Below are positions 54,957-64,000 of a stretch of 64,000 bases of DNA, one piece after another. Position numbers and translations under genes: made by a program. The notes under the pieces were generated by a model. That model was not told where the DNA came from. It did no database searches and saw nothing but the letters and a program-made list of their open reading frames with translations. The DNA is from Rhodobacter sp. NTK016B (GTDB lineage: Bacteria; Pseudomonadota; Alphaproteobacteria; Rhodobacterales; Rhodobacteraceae): NCBI RefSeq assembly GCF_017303295.1, contig NZ_JAFKOK010000006.1:62001-126000 (forward strand), in the 5' to 3' direction. Numbering within the stretch: position 1 is the first letter of the stretch; each line of letters opens with the position of its first letter.

Positions 54957-54977
54957 GGTGCGTGCAAAGCACGCACC
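54957..54977. repeat. GGTGCGTGC inverted repeat between mutS and grpE
   Basis: GGTGCGTGC-AAA-GCACGCACC is a perfect 9-bp inverted repeat followed by CTAC. It resembles a hairpin motif scattered in intergenic regions of many bacteria. It occurs once here, between convergent genes, and could act as a terminator in both directions. Confidence 0.6.
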
Positions 54978-54994
54978 CTACAGCCTCGCGCGTC

Positions 54995-55555
54995 TTAGCC
55001 CGGGGTCGAGGACACGCCGACCTGGGCCGGGCGCAGCAAGTGATCGTTCAGCCGGAAGCCTTCCGACACGACCTGGATGATCTGGCCCGCCTTGGTGCCG
55101 GGCACCGGGGCTTCGAACATCGCTTCGTGGAAATGCGGATCGAAGGTCTCGCCGACTTCGGGCGCGACGCGCTCGATCCCGTGGCGGGCATAGATGTTCA
55201 TCAGGTCACGCAGCGTCAGGTCCAGCCCTTCGGCCAGCCCTTTCTGCTGCTCGCGCAGGCTGTCATCCATCAGGGACAGCGCCCGGTTCAGGTTGTCGAA
55301 AACCGACAGCATGTCGCGCGCCAGTTTCTGACCGCCATAGATCGCCGCCTCGCGCCGGTCCTTCTCGGCCCGCTTGCGGGTGTTTTCCAGATCCGCCAGC
55401 GCGCGCATCAGCCGGTCGCGCATCTCGTTGCGCTCGGCCTCCATCTTCGCCTGCGCCGCTTCCAGCGCGGCGACGGGATCGAGCTGTTCCTCGGGGGTCG
55501 CGAGGTCTTCGGTTTCGACGGGTTCTTCAGCCGGGTTCTGCTGCGGGTCAGCCAT
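54995..55555 (-). CDS. grpE: Nucleotide exchange factor GrpE
   Basis: DnaK co-chaperone, 186 aa. An acidic N-terminal tail (about 1-30) precedes a long coiled coil (EAAQAKMEAERNEMRDRLMRALADLENTRKRAEKD in outline) and the C-terminal beta-domain with the signature FDPHFHEAMFEAPVPGTKAG and DHLLRPAQVGVS. ATG 55555 starts it, 12 nt after the hrcA stop, so hrcA-grpE is a heat-shock operon. Confidence 0.96.
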   Translation of the reverse strand: MADPQQNPAEEPVETEDLATPEEQLDPVAALEAAQAKMEAERNEMRDRLMRALADLENTRKRAEKDRREAAIYGGQKLARDMLSVFDNLNRALSLMDDSLREQQKGLAEGLDLTLRDLMNIYARHGIERVAPEVGETFDPHFHEAMFEAPVPGTKAGQIIQVVSEGFRLNDHLLRPAQVGVSSTPG

Positions 55556-55567
55556 TGGGTCCTCGTG

Positions 55568-56635
55568 TCAATCGGAACCCAGCTCGGTCAGCATCTTGCC
55601 GACGAGCTGAGCGGTATAATCCACGATCGGGACGATGCGGCCATAGTTGAGCCGGGTCGGGCCGATGACCCCGACCGCACCGACGATCTTGCTGTCGGCG
55701 TTCATATATGGAGAAACCACCAAAGTGGAACCCGTCAGCGAAAAGAGTTTGTTCTCGGCACCGATGAAAATGCGCACACCGTCGCCTTGTTCGGTATGTT
55801 CGAGCACTTCGGCGATGTCGCGTTTACGCTCGAGGTCGTCGAACAGCTCGCGGATGCGCTGAAGGCTGTCGGTATCGGTTTGTTCCAGCAGGTTGGCGCG
55901 GCCGCTGACGATGAGACGCTCATGGCGCTCGCCCTCGTTTTCCCAAAGCGCCATGCCACGTTCGATCAGGTCTGAGGCGAGCGAGTCGATTTCCTGCCGC
56001 CGTGCCCGGATCTCGGTCCGCATGCGACCGCGCAGCTCGCTGAGGGTCAGGCCCGAGGCGAGCGCATTGATGAAATTCACCGCCTCGCGGATTGCCGACG
56101 GGACAAGGCCCGGCGGCGTGGCGAAAACGCGGTTTTCGACATGGCCGTCATCGAAAACCAGCACCACCAGCGCGCGGTCATTCGAGATCGGCACGAATTC
56201 GATATGCTTGATCGGCGCCTCGTGCTTGGGGGCCAGAACCAGCGAAGCCCCGCGCGTGACGCCCGACAGCGCCCGTCCCACCCTGTCCAAAAGCGCGGTC
56301 ACGTCACGTTCGTTGGAATGCCGTGTGGCTTCGAGCCGTTCGCGATCGGCGCTGGTGACGGGGTCGATTTCGAGCAGCGCATCCACGAAAAGGCGCAGCC
56401 CCTGTTGCGTGGGCACGCGCCCGGCCGAAACATGCGGGCTTTCCAGAAGCCCCATATATTCGAGATCCTGCATCACGTTGCGGATCGTGGCGGGCGAGAG
56501 CTTCTCGCTGAAATCGCGGGTCAGCGTGCGCGAGCCGACCGGCGCACCGGTCTGCAGGTAGCTGTCGACGACGCGGCGAAAGACCTCGCGGGCGCGGTCA
56601 TTCATGTCGTGAAAGGCCTTGTTCTCTGCGCTCAT
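55568..56635 (-). CDS. hrcA: Heat-inducible transcription repressor HrcA
   Basis: Represses chaperone operons by binding CIRCE elements. The 355-aa protein has the N-terminal winged helix ([49 protein letters not shown] in outline) and a C-terminal GAF-like dimer domain ending [24 protein letters not shown] 56635 is the start. I did not see a CIRCE sequence in the 95-bp region shared with rph, so this operon may not be self-regulated through it. Confidence 0.95.
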   Translation of the reverse strand: MSAENKAFHDMNDRAREVFRRVVDSYLQTGAPVGSRTLTRDFSEKLSPATIRNVMQDLEYMGLLESPHVSAGRVPTQQGLRLFVDALLEIDPVTSADRERLEATRHSNERDVTALLDRVGRALSGVTRGASLVLAPKHEAPIKHIEFVPISNDRALVVLVFDDGHVENRVFATPPGLVPSAIREAVNFINALASGLTLSELRGRMRTEIRARRQEIDSLASDLIERGMALWENEGERHERLIVSGRANLLEQTDTDSLQRIRELFDDLERKRDIAEVLEHTEQGDGVRIFIGAENKLFSLTGSTLVVSPYMNADSKIVGAVGVIGPTRLNYGRIVPIVDYTAQLVGKMLTELGSD

Positions 56636-56730
56636 CGCTCCTCGGGCCGTGGCTGCGCACGGCGTCATTCAGGTTGCAACCCCGGGCGCGCGGGATGTAT
56701 CTGGAGTCACATCGACAAGAGGATCCGGAC

Positions 56731-57441
56731 ATGCGCCCTTCGGGAAGAAATCTAGATGAAATGCGAGTGGTTTCAATCGAAACCGGAGTGATGCGGCATG
56801 CGGAAGGGTCTTGTCTGATCAAGATGGGCAATACCCATGTCCTGTGCACGGCCTCGGTCGAAGATCGCACGCCGCCTTTCCTGAAGAATACCGGGTTGGG
56901 CTGGGTCACCGCCGAATACGGTATGCTGCCGCGCGCCACCAACAAGCGCAACCGGCGCGAAGCCGCGACCGGCAAGCAAGGCGGGCGCACGATCGAGATC
57001 CAGCGCCTGATCGGGCGGTCGCTGCGCGCGGGCATTGACCGCTCGGCGATGGGTGAGCGGCAGATCACCGTCGATTGCGACGTGATCCAGGCCGATGGCG
57101 GGACGCGTTGCGCCTCGATCACCGGCGGCTGGGTGGCGCTGGAAATGGCGATCCGCACCCTGATGAAGACGGGGGCCATCGCGACCAATCCGATCATCGG
57201 CAATGTCGCAGCAGTATCCTGCGGGCTTTATGCCGGGCAGCCGGTTCTGGATCTCGATTACGACGAAGACAGCGCGGCCGGCGTTGACGGAAACTTCATC
57301 CTTCTGGATGACGGTCGTATGATCGAAGTACAGATGTCGGGCGAAGGCACGGTCTTCTCGCGGGACGATATGGACAACATGTTGGCGCTGGCGTCGAAAG
57401 GCGTGGGTGAGCTGGTCGCGGCGCAAAAGGCCGCATTGTGA
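56731..57441 (+). CDS. rph: Ribonuclease PH
   Basis: Phosphorolytic 3'-5' exoribonuclease that trims tRNA 3' ends, 236 aa. Signatures: [12 protein letters not shown] at the start, [37 protein letters not shown] in outline (phosphate and RNA binding), and [15 protein letters not shown] at the end. ATG 56731 follows GAGGATCCGGAC. The stop overlaps the GTG start of rdgB. It leads the rph-rdgB-hemW operon. Confidence 0.96.
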   Translation: MRPSGRNLDEMRVVSIETGVMRHAEGSCLIKMGNTHVLCTASVEDRTPPFLKNTGLGWVTAEYGMLPRATNKRNRREAATGKQGGRTIEIQRLIGRSLRAGIDRSAMGERQITVDCDVIQADGGTRCASITGGWVALEMAIRTLMKTGAIATNPIIGNVAAVSCGLYAGQPVLDLDYDEDSAAGVDGNFILLDDGRMIEVQMSGEGTVFSRDDMDNMLALASKGVGELVAAQKAAL

Positions 57442-58034
57442 CCCTGCGCGGCGAAACCCTGCTATTCGCGACCCACAATGCGGGCAAAGTCGAAGAGCTG
57501 CGGCAATTGCTGGCGCCGCATGGCGTGTCGATCATCTCTGCAGCCGAGAAGGGCCTGCCTGAACCGGAAGAAACCGAGACGACCTTTGTCGGTAATGCCC
57601 GGATCAAGGCGCATGCAGCGGCAAAGGCCACTGGGTTGCCGGCATTGGCCGACGATTCCGGGCTGTGTGTCGACGCTCTCGATGGTGCGCCTGGCGTCTA
57701 TACGGCGGATTGGGCGGAAGGGCCCGGCGGGCGCGATTTCATGCGAGCGATGACGCGGACCCACACGGAATTGCAGGGCAAGGACACGCCGTGGCACGCC
57801 GAATTTCGCTGCACGCTGGTGATGGCGTGGCCCGATGGGCGCGACGAGGTATTCGAAGGGTCGGTGCCCGGGCATCTGGTCTGGCCAGTTCGGGGGGCTC
57901 TGGGCCATGGATATGACCCTATGTTCGTGCCGGAAGGTCACGAACGGACCTTTGCCGAGATGACGGCGACAGAAAAGAACACGCTGTCGCATCGGGCCCG
58001 CGCGCTGTCTGCGTTTCTCGAGCGTTTCACGTGA
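57438..58034 (+). CDS. rdgB: dITP/XTP pyrophosphatase (Ham1)
   Basis: Clears non-canonical purine triphosphates, 198 aa. Motifs: [17 protein letters not shown] for nucleotide binding, [25 protein letters not shown], and [20 protein letters not shown] near the C terminus. It starts at GTG 57438, overlapping rph's stop, and its final codons and stop lie within a parS palindrome that also contains the start of hemW. Confidence 0.95.
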   Translation: MTLRGETLLFATHNAGKVEELRQLLAPHGVSIISAAEKGLPEPEETETTFVGNARIKAHAAAKATGLPALADDSGLCVDALDGAPGVYTADWAEGPGGRDFMRAMTRTHTELQGKDTPWHAEFRCTLVMAWPDGRDEVFEGSVPGHLVWPVRGALGHGYDPMFVPEGHERTFAEMTATEKNTLSHRARALSAFLERFT

Positions 58035-58038
58035 AACA
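58023..58038. promoter_or_regulatory. parS centromere-like site 1 (rdgB/hemW junction)
   Basis: CGTTTCACGTGAAACA matches the 16-bp alphaproteobacterial parS TGTTTCACGTGAAACA at 15 of 16 positions. The central GTG is the start codon of hemW and the TGA overlapping it ends rdgB. It is a likely ParB nucleation site. Confidence 0.9.
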
Positions 58039-59194
58039 CTCCATCGCCGAAGATTGGCGGAACGGCGGGTTCGCATTGTATGTGCACTGGCCGTTCTGCA
58101 CGGCGAAATGCCCCTATTGCGACTTCAACAGCCACGTCGTTTCGCGCATCTCGCACGCAGATTGGCGCGAGGCCTATCTGCGCGAAATTGACCGCTGGGC
58201 GGAGATAACAAGCGGTCGGGTGCTGACATCGATCTTTTTCGGCGGCGGCACGCCGTCATTGATGCAACCAGAAACGGTCGCTGCGGTCATCAATGCAGCG
58301 AAATCCAGCTGGCACGCGTCGAACAACCTTGAAGTGACGTTGGAAGCGAATCCGACATCGGTCGATTTTGAGCGTTTTCAGGGATTTTCCGATGCCGGGG
58401 TGAACCGGCTATCCTTGGGCGTACAGGCGTTGAACGACGCCGATCTGGCGAAGCTGGGCCGATTGCACAGCGTCGAAGAGGCGATGAAGGCCTGGGAGAT
58501 CGCCAATTCCGTTTTCTCGCGCACGAGTCTTGACCTGATCTATGCCCGCCAGCATCAAACGGCAGAGGATTGGGACCGTGAACTGGCCACCGCTCTGGCG
58601 CTTAAACCCAGCCATATGTCGCTGTACCAGCTAACCATCGAGCCCGGGACCGCCTTTGGAGACCGTCACGCGCGCGGGCGGCTAGGCGGGCTGCCATCCG
58701 AAGATTTGGGCGCGGACCTGTGGCAAATCACACAGGATCAATGCAACGCGGCGGGATTGACGGCCTACGAAGTGTCAAACCACGCTTTCAAGGGTCTGGA
58801 ATCACAGCATAATTTGGTCTATTGGCGTTACGGTGACTATGTCGGTATCGGCCCGGGCGCGCATGGTCGGGTTACGACGCAGCAGGGTCGGATCGCATCC
58901 GTTGCCGCGCGTCAGCCCGGTGACTGGCTTTCCAAAGTCAATAGGCAGGTCAGCGCGGATGAAATCAGCGTTCTGACAATCGACGAGCAGGCCGATGAAC
59001 TGCTCTTAATGGGATTGCGGCTTTCCGAAGGTATCGACCTGGAGCGCTATACAGCACTGAGAGGCTCCACCCTGCGCGCGCAAACCTTGTCGGAATTGTC
59101 TGATATGGGCCTGATCTGGCGCGATGGAACGCGAATGGGCGCCACAGAGACCGGGCGCCCCTTGCTGAATTCACTGCTCAGAGAGCTTTTGTAG
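58031..59194 (+). CDS. hemW: Radical SAM haem chaperone HemW (HemN-like)
   Basis: A 387-aa radical-SAM protein. The [4Fe-4S]/SAM motif is CTAKCPYCDF, preceded by the YVHWPFC that HemW uses for haem. It has FFGGGTPSL and VTLEANPTSVDFERF and ends with a HemN-type C-terminal domain. It lacks features needed for true coproporphyrinogen III dehydrogenase, so the older name hemN is unsafe. The start is GTG 58031, overlapping the rdgB stop and lying inside parS. It ends 6 nt before the convergent parB gene. Confidence 0.93.
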   Translation: MKHSIAEDWRNGGFALYVHWPFCTAKCPYCDFNSHVVSRISHADWREAYLREIDRWAEITSGRVLTSIFFGGGTPSLMQPETVAAVINAAKSSWHASNNLEVTLEANPTSVDFERFQGFSDAGVNRLSLGVQALNDADLAKLGRLHSVEEAMKAWEIANSVFSRTSLDLIYARQHQTAEDWDRELATALALKPSHMSLYQLTIEPGTAFGDRHARGRLGGLPSEDLGADLWQITQDQCNAAGLTAYEVSNHAFKGLESQHNLVYWRYGDYVGIGPGAHGRVTTQQGRIASVAARQPGDWLSKVNRQVSADEISVLTIDEQADELLLMGLRLSEGIDLERYTALRGSTLRAQTLSELSDMGLIWRDGTRMGATETGRPLLNSLLRELL

Positions 59195-59200
59195 CCCGCC

Positions 59201-60106
59201 TCAGCGCACCGATGACAGCAATTGGCAAAGCTGATCAAGCTGCTCAAGCGTCTTGTAGCGAATGGTTACCTGCCCTTCGCCGCCAGCGCGATGGTCAATC
59301 GCGACACCCATGCCCAGATTTGCCGACAAATCCTCTTCCAGCGCACGGGTATCGGTATCTTTCTGCGGATTGCGACGCACCGATGGGTTGACCGGCGGCA
59401 CAGACATGCGGCGCGCGAGATCTTCGGTTTCACGCACCGAAAGCCCCTCCCCCGCCGCTCGCATGGCAAGCTTCACCGGATCCTCGGCCGTCACCAAAGC
59501 ACGCGCATGCCCCGCCGAGATGGTTCCCACAACCACCATATTCTGAACTTCGGCCGGAAGATTCAGAAGTCTCAGCAGGTTTGCGATATGGCTTCGGCTC
59601 TTGCCGAGCGCTTCGGCAATCTTCTCCTGCGTATGGCCGAATTTGTCGATCAGCTGACGATAGCCGGTCGCTTCCTCGATCGCGTTGAGCCCTTCGCGCT
59701 GGATGTTCTCGATAATTGCAACTTCGAGGACTTCCTGATCATCGAATTGCCGCACCACCACAGGCAGGGTCGATAGTTGCGCAAGCTGCGCCGCACGCCA
59801 ACGGCGTTCACCAGCAACGATTTCGTAATGGTCCGCTTGCCGCGGCGAGGGGCGCACAACGAGAGGCTGAACGATGCCCTTCGACTTGATCGATTCGCTA
59901 AGCTCACCCAGTGCGCGCTCGTCGAACTTTCGACGCGGCTGATCCGGGTTTGCTTCGATCAACTCGATCGGCAGTTGCTCGACACGCGCACCAGAGGTCG
60001 GTTGCACTGCCTCAGGGTTTGTCTCTTTGGCGTCAATTCCGACATCCGCCATCAGCGCCGACAAACCGCGCCCCAAACCCCGACGTGACTGCTTTCGCTC
60101 TGTCAT
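59201..60106 (-). CDS. parB: Chromosome partitioning protein ParB
   Basis: CTP-dependent DNA clamp that loads at parS, 301 aa. It has an N-terminal ParA-stimulating basic segment (KQSRRGLGRGLSALM), the LPIELIEANPDQPRRKFDE and GERRWRAAQLA CTP-binding motifs, the helix-turn-helix region FGHTQEKIAEALGKSRSHIANLLRL and a C-terminal dimer domain (VTIRYKTLEQLDQLCQLL). It starts at ATG 60106, sharing one base with the parA stop (TGATG). Three parS sites lie within 3.3 kb. Confidence 0.96.
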   Translation of the reverse strand: MTERKQSRRGLGRGLSALMADVGIDAKETNPEAVQPTSGARVEQLPIELIEANPDQPRRKFDERALGELSESIKSKGIVQPLVVRPSPRQADHYEIVAGERRWRAAQLAQLSTLPVVVRQFDDQEVLEVAIIENIQREGLNAIEEATGYRQLIDKFGHTQEKIAEALGKSRSHIANLLRLLNLPAEVQNMVVVGTISAGHARALVTAEDPVKLAMRAAGEGLSVRETEDLARRMSVPPVNPSVRRNPQKDTDTRALEEDLSANLGMGVAIDHRAGGEGQVTIRYKTLEQLDQLCQLLSSVR

Positions 60107-60894
60107 CAGGATTCTCCTCGCATATCGTTGTTATTCTTCAAGAATTCCTCCGCAAAAGTACGATAGGCCTGCGCCCCTTTCGAGCTGGGATCGTAGGTGA
60201 TCGCCGGAACGGAGAATGACGGAGCCTCGCTCAATCGTACATTGCGCGGGATAACGGTCTGGTAAACGAGATCGCCCAGAGTGTCACGCGCGTCCCGCTC
60301 GACCTGCTGTGAGAGGTTGTTCCGCTGGTCATGCATGGTCAGCAGAATGCCCTCGACACGCAGCGCATTGTTGGCCGTCTGGCGTATCTCTCGGATGGTG
60401 AGCATCAATTGTGAAAGCCCTTCAAGCGCGAAGAACTCACTTTGCAGAGGGATAAGCACGGAATGCGCAGCAACCAGCGCATTGACGGTCAGAAGGTTCA
60501 GCGACGGGGGGCAGTCGATCAACACATAGTCGAAATTCATCGTAGCAAGCGCCGGGCTTGCCAAGGAATCCTTCAACAAGTAGCTGCGCTTGTTGACGTT
60601 ATAGAGCTGTACATCGGACGACGACAGCTCGGTCGTCGAAGGGATCAGGCTGACGCCCGGTGTTTCAGTCTCGACAATTGCGGACTCCGGTGATGCTTCG
60701 GCCAACAGAAGATCGTAAATGGTCTCCTGCCGTTGATCGAGGAGGATGCCTAGCCCGGTAGAGGCGTTGCCTTGAGGGTCCATATCCACCACCAGAACCT
60801 TGCGCCCCTTTTCGGCAAGGCTGGCTGCGAGATTGATGGCCGTGGTTGTTTTGGCGACTCCGCCCTTTTGGTTCGCGATCGCAATGATTTTCAT
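60106..60894 (-). CDS. parA: Chromosome partitioning ATPase ParA
   Basis: A 262-aa deviant Walker A ATPase that moves ParB-parS complexes. The P-loop is [17 protein letters not shown], with Walker A' [17 protein letters not shown] and Walker [17 protein letters not shown]. It starts at ATG 60894, overlapping the rsmG stop (ATGA), and is translated together with parB. Confidence 0.97.
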   Translation of the reverse strand: MKIIAIANQKGGVAKTTTAINLAASLAEKGRKVLVVDMDPQGNASTGLGILLDQRQETIYDLLLAEASPESAIVETETPGVSLIPSTTELSSSDVQLYNVNKRSYLLKDSLASPALATMNFDYVLIDCPPSLNLLTVNALVAAHSVLIPLQSEFFALEGLSQLMLTIREIRQTANNALRVEGILLTMHDQRNNLSQQVERDARDTLGDLVYQTVIPRNVRLSEAPSFSVPAITYDPSSKGAQAYRTFAEEFLKNNNDMRGES

Positions 60895-61535
60895 GTGAAG
60901 CTGTCCAACCGGCGAAGTTTTTTTACAGTGAGAATGACGCTGTCAGGGTCGACGCGACTATCCTGAATATCATACTCGAAGTGCCATGATTGACGCGCCT
61001 CTTCAAGCTCTTGGCGCCACTGACGTCCCTTTGAAAGAATGCCCGATCCATCCGACGTCAGATGCCGCGAGCAATAGTGCAGCAGGGCCGGTAGTGGAGC
61101 CAGCGCTCTTGCGGACACGATCTCGGCGCCAATCGACGGTGCAGCTTCGATCCGCTCCGTGATCACACGTGTGTTTAGTCCCAACTGATCCGAAATTATT
61201 TTCATAAACGCCGATTTCCTCTTATCCGATTCGATCAACGTAATGATTGAGGACGGTGAGGTTTCACGGGCAATGATGCTCACTACGATGCCCGGCAGCC
61301 CCCCACCGGATCCGATATCGCACCAAGAGCGCGGGAACACCGCAGGTGCGGATTTAATCACCTGAAGGGAATCGACGATGTGTCGGGACCAGATATCGCT
61401 GTGTGTCGTGGGCGCGATCAGGTTGATTTTTCTTGACCACGTCAGCAAGGCCTGCGCATAGACATCAAGGCGATCAACTGTTTCACGTGAAACATCGAAT
61501 CCCAACGCATCCGCCGCTTCTTCACTGTGTGACAC
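60891..61535 (-). CDS. rsmG: 16S rRNA (guanine527-N7)-methyltransferase RsmG (GidB)
   Basis: Methylates G527 of 16S rRNA, 214 aa. The SAM loop is [15 protein letters not shown] and [11 protein letters not shown] is the conserved upstream motif. It starts at GTG 61535, overlapping the mnmG stop by 14 nt. Codons 14-19 (DVSRET) are spelled by a perfect parS palindrome, as in other bacteria where parS lies in this gene. Confidence 0.95.
   Translation of the reverse strand: MSHSEEAADALGFDVSRETVDRLDVYAQALLTWSRKINLIAPTTHSDIWSRHIVDSLQVIKSAPAVFPRSWCDIGSGGGLPGIVVSIIARETSPSSIITLIESDKRKSAFMKIISDQLGLNTRVITERIEAAPSIGAEIVSARALAPLPALLHYCSRHLTSDGSGILSKGRQWRQELEEARQSWHFEYDIQDSRVDPDSVILTVKKLRRLDSFT
61479..61494. 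promoter_or_regulatory. parS site 2 (within rsmG)
   Basis: TGTTTCACGTGAAACA, a perfect 16-bp palindrome, lies within the coding sequence of rsmG near its start. It matches the parS consensus at all 16 positions. Confidence 0.93.
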
Positions 61536-63390
61536 GGCGCTTCTTGCCCTGAAGATGGATATGCGCCAACAGAGCTGAAACTGCTGCGGGTGTCATTCCC
61601 TCGATTCTTTCGACGTCGGCAATCGTCTCGGGAGCAACGCGAGAGAGCTTTGATCTCAGTTCGTTTGAAAGCGACGATATAGCCATGTAGTCGATTGTTG
61701 CGGGTATCACCACCGCGCTTTCGCGCTTCAGTTTTTCCACTTCACGCTTTTGACGATCAAGGTAGGGTTCATAGAACGTGTCCCGCGCAATCTGCTCAAT
61801 ATCGGCAATCTCCGCATCGCCGAAATAGGTTCCCATCACTGAAACGGGTCGCTTCTCTGAGACAAGTTGGGCGCTGAGGTCCCGCCAGTTCCGCTTACGC
61901 CCGCTTCTGACAGTCGAAATATCGAGTTCTTCCATGACCTCTGCGGGAACGGTGCTGCCTTCCATCTCGGCTCTAAGGGAAGACATGCGCAACATCTTGT
62001 GTTCAAACACGTCGCGTCGCCGATCCGTCACCAATCCATAGTCAAAACCAAGCTGGGTCAGCCGTTGGTCTGCGTTGTCTGCACGGATACTCAACCGATA
62101 CTCAGCGCGAGAGGTGAACATACGATAAGGTTCGCTGACACCACGGTGGATAAGGTCATCGACCATCACACCGATGTAACTGTCGAAGCGAGAGAGTGTC
62201 AGCGGCGCCTCATTCAAGGCACACGCAGCAGCATTCGCCCCGGCGAGCAAGCCCTGCGCCCCGGCTTCTTCATAGCCAGTTGTGCCGTTGATCTGGCCCG
62301 CCAGGAACAAACCTTCGATTTCGCGGTGCTCCAAGTTGCTATGCAGACCACGTGGATCGAGATAGTCGTATTCGATAGCATATCCGAAATGGCGAACTTC
62401 AACATTCTTCAACCCTTTGATAGATTGAAGAAATTTCAACTGAACGCCCTGGGGTAGCGACGTGGAAATGCCGTTGGGGTAAACCAAATCACTGGTTAGC
62501 CCTTCCGGCTCGAGAAATACGTTGTGCTCTGCTTTGTCGACAAAACGTACAACCTTATCTTCGATAGAGGGGCAGTAGCGAGGCCCAACGCCAGAAATAT
62601 TGCCCACATGCATAGCCGACAGGTGCAGGTTGGCCGAAATGATCTCATGCGTATGCGGATTGGTTTCCGTCACGCCACACGGGACCTGCCGTTCTTGAAT
62701 CGCCTTGGTCTCAAATGACAAGAACTCAGGTTCTTCATCGCCAGGCTGCTGGCCAACCAAATCCCAGTTGATACTCGACGCAACCAGACGCGCCGGTGTC
62801 CCCGTCTTCAAGCGACCTACGCCGTGAGCAGCCTCGCGCAACCGGTCTCCGAAACGTTCGGCTGCTGGCGATCCGCGGCGACCGGCTTTGATCCGTTCTG
62901 TCCCGATATGGATCTCTCCCCGAAGAAAGGTCCCCGTGGCGAGAACAACCGCGCGCGCTTGAATTTCGCTTCTGTCGGCCAAAATAACGGCCTGCACGCC
63001 GCCTGCCTCCACACGCAGATCAACCACTTCAGCTTCGATAACGTCGAGACCTTGTTGCGCACTGACATAGCGCTGAACGAATTCTGCATAACGATCGCGA
63101 TCGGCCTGCACGCGCGGCCCCTGTACTGCCGGACCGCGCGATCTGTTAAGTAACCGATATTGAATCGCCGCGTAGTCACCCGCGTGAGCCATCATCCCGT
63201 CAAGCGCGTCAATCTCGCGCACCAGATGACCTTTGCCGATCCCACCGATCGCCGGATTACACGACATGATTCCCAGATCGCTCTTGCGAAAGGTAACCAG
63301 AGCCGTACGCGCTTTCCGGCGCGCCGCTGCCAAAGCGGCTTCGACACCGGCGTGGCCGGCTCCGACGACGATGACGTCATATTGTTTCAC
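61522..63390 (-). CDS. mnmG: tRNA uridine-5-carboxymethylaminomethyl modification enzyme MnmG (GidA)
   Basis: FAD-dependent partner of MnmE in wobble uridine (cmnm5U34) modification, 622 aa. The FAD motif is VVVGAGHAGVEAALAAARR, with the conserved CNPAIGGIGKGHLVREIDALDG and AGQINGTTGYEEAGAQGL. The start codon is GTG 63390, embedded in parS site 3 (GTG AAA CAA). The gene lies 12 nt downstream of mnmE on the same strand. Confidence 0.97.
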   Translation of the reverse strand: MKQYDVIVVGAGHAGVEAALAAARRKARTALVTFRKSDLGIMSCNPAIGGIGKGHLVREIDALDGMMAHAGDYAAIQYRLLNRSRGPAVQGPRVQADRDRYAEFVQRYVSAQQGLDVIEAEVVDLRVEAGGVQAVILADRSEIQARAVVLATGTFLRGEIHIGTERIKAGRRGSPAAERFGDRLREAAHGVGRLKTGTPARLVASSINWDLVGQQPGDEEPEFLSFETKAIQERQVPCGVTETNPHTHEIISANLHLSAMHVGNISGVGPRYCPSIEDKVVRFVDKAEHNVFLEPEGLTSDLVYPNGISTSLPQGVQLKFLQSIKGLKNVEVRHFGYAIEYDYLDPRGLHSNLEHREIEGLFLAGQINGTTGYEEAGAQGLLAGANAAACALNEAPLTLSRFDSYIGVMVDDLIHRGVSEPYRMFTSRAEYRLSIRADNADQRLTQLGFDYGLVTDRRRDVFEHKMLRMSSLRAEMEGSTVPAEVMEELDISTVRSGRKRNWRDLSAQLVSEKRPVSVMGTYFGDAEIADIEQIARDTFYEPYLDRQKREVEKLKRESAVVIPATIDYMAISSLSNELRSKLSRVAPETIADVERIEGMTPAAVSALLAHIHLQGKKRRVTQ

Positions 63391-63398
63391 GTGAAACA
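63383..63398. promoter_or_regulatory. parS site 3 (mnmG start)
   Basis: TGTTTCACGTGAAACA, perfect over 16 bp, covers the mnmG start codon: the GTG at the palindrome centre is translated. It lies 4 nt from the mnmE stop codon. Confidence 0.93.
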
Positions 63399-63402
63399 GT
63401 CC

Positions 63403-64000
63403 CTACTTGCCGATGCAGAACGACGCAAAGATCCGCCCAAGCACGTCTTCTACATCGACACGCCCGATAATGCCATCCAAAGCCCGGATCCCGGCCTTCA
63501 CATCTTCCGACACAAGGTCCCAGTCAACACCCCGTCCCAGAGCGTCGAGCGCCGCATCAATCCTCTCCTGAGCCCGCGTCAATTTGTCGAAATGCCGCTC
63601 GCGGGTGAACACCGAACTGTCCTGCGCTCGGTCGCGAAGTTCATCTGTAATTCGCCCGACAAGATCGGATATACCCTGCCCGTTCTGCGCCGAAAGCCCC
63701 TCAATTCCCCAAAGATCCGCCTTCGACAGCGCGACGATATCGCCGTCCACCACGTTTACAGGCTCTTCATCAGGGGAACTTTGCAGAAATACCCGAAGAT
63801 CGGCGCGGGCCGCACGGGACTGACCGCGCTCTATCCCCGTCTGCTCGATCTCATCATCGGACTCGCGGAGACCAGCCGTATCGATCAGCGTGACGGCTAG
63901 TCCATCGAGCTCCATCCGTACCTCGATCACGTCCCGCGTGGTACCTGCACGCGATGAGGTAATCGCGGCATCCCTGCCTGCTAATGCATTGAGAAGCGTA
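63403..64000 (-). CDS. mnmE: tRNA modification GTPase MnmE (5' part outside window)
   Basis: C-terminal part of MnmE, which works with MnmG. Visible are the G-domain G2 segment GTTRDVIEV, G3 DTAGLRESDDEIEQTGIERG, a G4-like SKADL, and the C-terminal FCIGK with the cysteine-ended motif needed for catalysis. About 199 codons are present and the frame runs off the right edge. An internal in-frame GTG at 63930 is not the true start. It is the first visible gene of the minus-strand origin-proximal operon. Confidence 0.95.
   Translation of the reverse strand, partial: TLLNALAGRDAAITSSRAGTTRDVIEVRMELDGLAVTLIDTAGLRESDDEIEQTGIERGQSRAARADLRVFLQSSPDEEPVNVVDGDIVALSKADLWGIEGLSAQNGQGISDLVGRITDELRDRAQDSSVFTRERHFDKLTRAQERIDAALDALGRGVDWDLVSEDVKAGIRALDGIIGRVDVEDVLGRIFASFCIGK

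Noticed and set aside
56636-56730. CIRCE element between hrcA and rph
   Set aside because: No TTAGCACTC / GAGTGCTAA inverted repeat was seen in this region.

Overview
The window is about 65% G+C, densely coded chromosomal DNA. It almost certainly comes from a member of the Rhodobacteraceae (Alphaproteobacteria). The grounds are the RegB / SenC / RegA redox trio in its divergent arrangement, the order rph-rdgB-hemW next to mnmE-mnmG-rsmG-parA-parB, AddAB in place of RecBCD, and three parS sites clustered beside parAB, which places the right end near the chromosome origin. I saw no tRNA or rRNA gene, insertion sequence, prophage or CRISPR array. Nearly all of the DNA is genes with familiar family signatures, often joined by ATGA or GTGA stop-start overlaps.

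Left part (1-13.6 kb): a Nudix CoA pyrophosphatase and Hsp33 (minus); a second Nudix gene coupled to an L,D-transpeptidase; a CAP lipoprotein; a second, Tat-type L,D-transpeptidase; a 60-aa membrane peptide; ferrochelatase; a BioC-like methyltransferase whose start codon overlaps that of divergent comF; glutaredoxin, a nitrilase-family amidase and a MarR regulator; a GT2 glycosyltransferase; and a thiolase / acyl-CoA synthetase / PPC-domain operon with a candidate upstream operator.

Middle (13.6-36 kb): idi, enclosed by two copies of an intergenic repeat; an exopolysaccharide locus (Wzz-like chain-length protein, a CpsD-like ATPase with a degenerate P-loop, a Wzx flippase, three glycosyltransferases and a secreted clan GH-A-like glycosidase); an isoprenoid operon (HDAC-family hydrolase, xseB, ispA, dxs); a short degenerate remnant; a NADAR protein beside AMP nucleosidase; an HU-like protein; an HD phosphohydrolase; the regA / senC / regB redox regulators; and a PAS protein without a kinase domain.

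Right part (36-64 kb): trxA, addA, addB and tsaE on the minus strand; hslV and hslU split by an alpha/beta hydrolase; a thioesterase and a membrane protein; argG; a 45-aa membrane peptide; a ribokinase coupled to a malic enzyme-phosphotransacetylase fusion; mutS; grpE-hrcA; rph-rdgB-hemW; and the origin-proximal mnmE-mnmG-rsmG-parA-parB operon.

No wholly new multi-gene system stands out. The most interesting signals are the three parS palindromes, two of which contain the GTG start codons of hemW and mnmG; the directional 3'-end repeat family; the exopolysaccharide locus with its embedded glycosidase and lysine-less P-loop ATPase; and a hairpin around the ribosome binding site of the gene between hslV and hslU.
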